From Coprococcus aceti (GTDB lineage: Bacteria > Bacillota > Clostridia > Lachnospirales > Lachnospiraceae), in assembly GCF_025567285.1 (NCBI RefSeq), contig NZ_JAOQJT010000004.1:124001-188000 (forward strand): a stretch of DNA of 64,000 nt, written 5' to 3'. Position 1 is the first letter of the stretch; every line of letters begins with the position of its first letter. The translations under genes and the position numbers were made by a program. This document shows, piece by piece, positions 60,143 to 64,000 of this stretch. The notes under the pieces were generated by a model that had not been told where the DNA came from, made no database searches, and saw nothing but the letters and a program-made list of their open reading frames with translations.

Positions 60143-63100
60143 ATGAGAAAATCAAAAAGAATGATAGCACTTGTATTGGTGCTGGTAATGGTTCTCAGCT
60201 CGATCACATTCAGCAGTGGTTCATCACAGGCTGAGGGCGACTCAAACAGTGGAAATAAGATTGTTCTTAATTTCCCGGAGAGTGAGAAGAACAATGTAGA
60301 CTTGAGTAATTATGAACTTTTGGTCAAGAATAAGAGTGATGGCAAAGATGTATCTGATGTTACTTCATATGCTACAGCTACAGATGCAGAAGGCAATAAG
60401 ATTGTTATTACAGACAGAAAGCTTACAAATGGTACTACATATGTTGCAGAGGTGACGTCAAGCAATTGGACAGGATATAAATACAAGGCAGAGTTTAAAT
60501 ATGATGGCAAAGATCAGAATGTAACCTTGGATAAGTACCTGACAATGGTAACTATAAAACTGGATCAGGAATACAATGATATAAAAGTATCAGGTTTGTC
60601 AGGTTCTGATAAAGTGTCCATAGGAACGGATAAAGTTAATGATAACGGCAATGAAAAAACAATATCTATAATAACTGTTGAAAATGCAGCAGGAATAAAG
60701 GGTAATTCAGAGGTTGCAAAGATAACAGCGACAAAGGCTGTTGATGGTGTAAAGCTTGCATGTGAAGGTTCAATTTCACTTGGAAGTTCAGAAATAGGAA
60801 ATATAGTACTTAATCTAACACAGTATATAGTCAGGACAGAAGGTGTAAAGATCCCAACAGTATTATATAAAAAGTCAACAGAGATAGATGATAGCTATTA
60901 TGTAAGACTTGCGGACAATACAGTTTTGGACAAAAATATCAGTTACAATATAAAGCTTGTTGGCGATAATAATATGGTGATTGATTCAACAACAGGTATA
61001 ACTAATATTTCAAAGTCGATGAGTGGGAAAAAGCAGGTTATTAAAGGCGATATTGATGCTGGGGAAAGTGAAATAGTAAATATTTCTGCATCTCAGAGAG
61101 CAGTTGATGCAAGAGATATAGCCAGTGTTGATTTTAATAAGTTGGATACTGTTGTCCCAGAGATACCTTTTAATGTTACATACACAGTGACAATGAAAGA
61201 TCAGCTGCCAAGCGACAATCTTCTCGATGAGAACGGCAAGCTTGTTGGGCAAGTGTCAGTAACTACAAATAATGAAAATGTTACTGTTACCAGAAATGAC
61301 AACACATTCACAGTAGACGGATCTAACATATCATTCACTGATAAGAATACGATACGATTAAATGTTATGTGTACATTCAGTGATACTGATAGGGAAAAAC
61401 ATGACTTTAAAATGGCCACAACTCCAACGGTGGTTGTAAGTGATGTGGTGTATGGTAAAAATGGAGATTTTTATTTGTCAGCGGACAAAGTAGAATCTAG
61501 TGGGACTAACAAGTATTATTATCGTGACGATAAAAATAAAGCAACTATAAAATTTAATACAAAGAGCTATACTCATTATCGTTTTAAGACAGCACCATCA
61601 GAAACTGGTTCAATGTATGGCGATTTTAAGAAGATAACTGAAAGTGTTGGCGAAGTAAATGCAGACACTTATACATTCCAGATGAAAAATGATAATAAGG
61701 GTTCTGAGAAGTTTGGTGTGAGTTCTGCGGTAACTTTATTGAGAGATAATACTGCTCCAGAGATTAGTATTGATGCAAATAGTATAAAAAATACATATAA
61801 AAACGAAAAAGGAATATATGTTGTAAACAATTACTCGGAAATTGAGGTGATAGCGTCAGATCCAAGTGATGAAAAAACAAATGCTAGTGGCATTGCTAAG
61901 ATTGTATATTCTGATAACGAATTGACATCTGATGAAGCTAGAGCGGATGAAGCCCCTGTTCTTGGCAATGATAAGAATATTGTTAAGCTGCTAAAAAAAT
62001 CTGGAGAATATACTATATATTTATATGCTGTAGATAATGTTGGTAATGTATCTAAAAAACTAGAAGTTGTTATGTTTATGGATGAATCAAGTCCAAAAAT
62101 ATCATCAGACCAGATAAGTGAAAAAGCGGTGACAGATTTTGATGCTGGTACATATGATGAAGTTGTTGACGGTAATAATACGATAGTTAAGACTGTATAT
62201 TACAAGAAAGATACAAAAATAGAAATAATTGCATCGGATGATAACATTTCTGAATTTACAGTAAATGTAAATGATGAGAAACGTAATACAGAATCAGGTT
62301 CAAAATATAGTTTTAATGCTACGGCTGAGACAGGAAAAGTTAGTGAATATACGATTGTTGCTAAGGCGTCAGATGGTGTCAATCCTATTACTGTAGAATA
62401 CTATAAAGTCGTAATAGATAAAGAAATGCCATCAGTTGAAAGTGTTGATGTAGAGCCTGTAAAAGTTGAGGATAAGGATAATATTTTCCCTAATTATGGT
62501 GAAACATATACAGCGTTAAATAGTGAATCAGAAGTATCGTGGGAATATACTGATTCTAATAAAAGTACTGTTAAGTTAAAAATTAATGATGAAACTCAAA
62601 AGAATGAGTTTGTAATAAATAATAATGGCAGTATGGACGGAAAATATGTTTTCGAAAAAAACATTAATGAATTTTATGCACTTGATAAGAATAATATAAG
62701 TGTTATCTTCACTGACAAGGCGGGAAATTCAGTAACTAAAACGATTAGTAGAAAAGATGGTGAAAAAATTTCAGAGGCTAATAATATTTGTTATGTAAAG
62801 AACAACAAGTTTTCCTTTGGTAATTTTGACATGACAGATACAGGTGTAAACAGCACATCTGGTCATAAGACTTTGGAAGTTGATAACAAGAAATTTACTG
62901 GAACGATATATTTTAAGAAAGAAGGTGAAGTATATAGCGATTTCCTTAAGGTATATGCTGTAAAAGATGCAAACGATACAGAAAAAACAGACATTACAAA
63001 ATATGCAACTATAAGTGGTAATGATGACGAAAATGATAAAAAAATATCTATATCGGTTCCAACGGGTGAATTATCAGGCGATGGTGATTATAAGTTCGTT

Positions 63101-64000
63101 GCATACTATTATGATATTGCCGATGGTCAGGTAGATAAGGTGGAAAGTGATGTTTATACATTAGACAGTACTGCTCCAACAATTCTCGGAAAACAAGAAA
63201 TCAAAAAGATCGGCGAAAAATATGCATTGGTTTACACATATACGCTTACAGAAAAGAATCCTAATTTCGGGAAGTTTACATGTTCGGTGAAGAATAACAC
63301 AGAGTTAACACCTATGTCATCTGGAAAGAATAATACAACTAAAAAATTACAGCCGAAAATGCAAATAATAGTTAGAAACAAAAGTACCGAAGTAGAAAAT
63401 GGATTTGAAAGCTTACAGAGCGCATTAGCAGATTCAAAAAATTGGGTTAAGGATGGAACAAGTGATCAATACACAGCTACAGTCAAGATAATGACAGAGG
63501 GTATTTATAACATGTATCTTCAGGTGGAGGATACGGCAGGTAATAAAGCTAATGTTAAGGAAAATGGTATCATCTTTGATAAAACTGCCCCTGAAGTAAC
63601 TGTAGATGTGGATACGAAAAACAATCCAAAAATTACTGTTACTGAAGAAAAACCAATTTATACAGATTACAATGTATTTAACAACAGTTCGGTCATATTA
63701 AATCTTACAATGCTTGAGGATGTAGGAACAATTAGTAAAATATCTTGGAAAACAGATAATGATGGCGACAGCAAAGACAGTAAAAATGTTCATTGGGTCA
63801 ATAAAAATAAAAAAGTAACTCAGGATAAAAACGAATTTACAACTCAGGTTGCTATAAGTGCCAATTTTAAGGGCAAAATTACATTTACAGTAACAGATAG
63901 CAATAATAATAGTAGTACTTTTACCTATGAAAATGGAATTGTGGTGGAAGACAAAAACAAACATAATTCTCATGTATCAATAAGCAAGGCTAAAGAACTT
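60143..64000 (+). CDS. Giant secreted Ig-like repeat protein, cut by window end
   Basis: An open frame of at least 1286 codons with no stop before the window edge. A Lys/Arg-rich start and hydrophobic core form a signal peptide (about 1-31). The body is Asn/Lys/Asp-rich beta-type sequence with repeated D-x-[TS]-[AS]-P openings of bacterial Ig-like domains: DNTAPEIS (61745), DESSPKIS (62084), DSTAPTIL (63164) and DKTAPEV (63578). It is probably a surface or adhesin protein; an anchor would lie beyond the window. GAGGAGAAAG precedes ATG 60143, 17 bases after the preceding gene. Confidence 0.85.
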   Translation, partial: MRKSKRMIALVLVLVMVLSSITFSSGSSQAEGDSNSGNKIVLNFPESEKNNVDLSNYELLVKNKSDGKDVSDVTSYATATDAEGNKIVITDRKLTNGTTYVAEVTSSNWTGYKYKAEFKYDGKDQNVTLDKYLTMVTIKLDQEYNDIKVSGLSGSDKVSIGTDKVNDNGNEKTISIITVENAAGIKGNSEVAKITATKAVDGVKLACEGSISLGSSEIGNIVLNLTQYIVRTEGVKIPTVLYKKSTEIDDSYYVRLADNTVLDKNISYNIKLVGDNNMVIDSTTGITNISKSMSGKKQVIKGDIDAGESEIVNISASQRAVDARDIASVDFNKLDTVVPEIPFNVTYTVTMKDQLPSDNLLDENGKLVGQVSVTTNNENVTVTRNDNTFTVDGSNISFTDKNTIRLNVMCTFSDTDREKHDFKMATTPTVVVSDVVYGKNGDFYLSADKVESSGTNKYYYRDDKNKATIKFNTKSYTHYRFKTAPSETGSMYGDFKKITESVGEVNADTYTFQMKNDNKGSEKFGVSSAVTLLRDNTAPEISIDANSIKNTYKNEKGIYVVNNYSEIEVIASDPSDEKTNASGIAKIVYSDNELTSDEARADEAPVLGNDKNIVKLLKKSGEYTIYLYAVDNVGNVSKKLEVVMFMDESSPKISSDQISEKAVTDFDAGTYDEVVDGNNTIVKTVYYKKDTKIEIIASDDNISEFTVNVNDEKRNTESGSKYSFNATAETGKVSEYTIVAKASDGVNPITVEYYKVVIDKEMPSVESVDVEPVKVEDKDNIFPNYGETYTALNSESEVSWEYTDSNKSTVKLKINDETQKNEFVINNNGSMDGKYVFEKNINEFYALDKNNISVIFTDKAGNSVTKTISRKDGEKISEANNICYVKNNKFSFGNFDMTDTGVNSTSGHKTLEVDNKKFTGTIYFKKEGEVYSDFLKVYAVKDANDTEKTDITKYATISGNDDENDKKISISVPTGELSGDGDYKFVAYYYDIADGQVDKVESDVYTLDSTAPTILGKQEIKKIGEKYALVYTYTLTEKNPNFGKFTCSVKNNTELTPMSSGKNNTTKKLQPKMQIIVRNKSTEVENGFESLQSALADSKNWVKDGTSDQYTATVKIMTEGIYNMYLQVEDTAGNKANVKENGIIFDKTAPEVTVDVDTKNNPKITVTEEKPIYTDYNVFNNSSVILNLTMLEDVGTISKISWKTDNDGDSKDSKNVHWVNKNKKVTQDKNEFTTQVAISANFKGKITFTVTDSNNNSSTFTYENGIVVEDKNKHNSHVSISKAKEL

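Overview
The window reads as chromosomal DNA of a Gram-positive anaerobe of the class Clostridia, most likely family Lachnospiraceae (Coprococcus/Roseburia-like). This is inferred from the protein families (ThrH, CYTH, a nuclease-helicase fusion, a Lys/Ala-rich DUF6465-type protein), AGGAGG ribosome sites, moderate GC with many GTG/TTG starts, lipoproteins with Firmicute-type lipoboxes, and clostridial gene neighbourhoods. No 16S or other species marker is present, so the genus is a guess. There is no prophage, insertion sequence or CRISPR array.

Bases 1-30400 are mainly housekeeping. They hold the end of the riboflavin operon (ribBA, ribH), a HAD phosphatase, a run of CYTH, DJ-1/PfpI and a PD-(D/E)XK/XPD-type helicase, then murF, a Lys/Ala-rich protein, and a nitrogen island (amt, an AraC-type regulator, glnK). 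A stand-alone clpX follows, then mntP behind a yybP-ykoY manganese riboswitch, a DUF885 lipoprotein, an S8 protease, thrH, small membrane proteins, a polysaccharide deacetylase, a folate operon (folC, HD protein, folP, folBK) running into pheA, and a polyphosphate pair (ppx, ppk).

Bases 30400-54000 hold infC-rpmI-rplT with an L20-type leader and an ATT start for infC, and two identical tRNA-Leu(AAG) genes. Next is a six-gene export-type ABC locus: two adaptor lipoproteins, one double-FtsX permease, two ATPases and a lipoprotein. A copper locus follows, with csoR and copA behind a promoter whose spacer is a CsoR operator; copA carries a fused C-terminal CopZ-like domain with its own internal ribosome site. 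Then come cardiolipin synthase, an O-antigen-ligase-like protein, tyrS, an MFS transporter, and a large orphan membrane protein on the minus strand behind an 18-bp perfect palindrome.

Bases 54000-64000 are AT-richer and form the most interesting part. A LytTR regulator whose receiver aspartate is replaced by glutamate precedes a co-directional run: secreted trypsin-like protease joined through one membrane helix to a cytoplasmic FHA domain, PP2C phosphatase, membrane Ser/Thr kinase, a single-pass protein sharing a TTVL motif with the FHA protein, and a giant secreted Ig-like protein running off the window. Matching direct-repeat elements lie upstream of both the regulator and the protease-FHA gene. 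I read this as a phosphothreonine/FHA switch controlling a cell-surface protein or protease, a combination I do not recognise as a named system.
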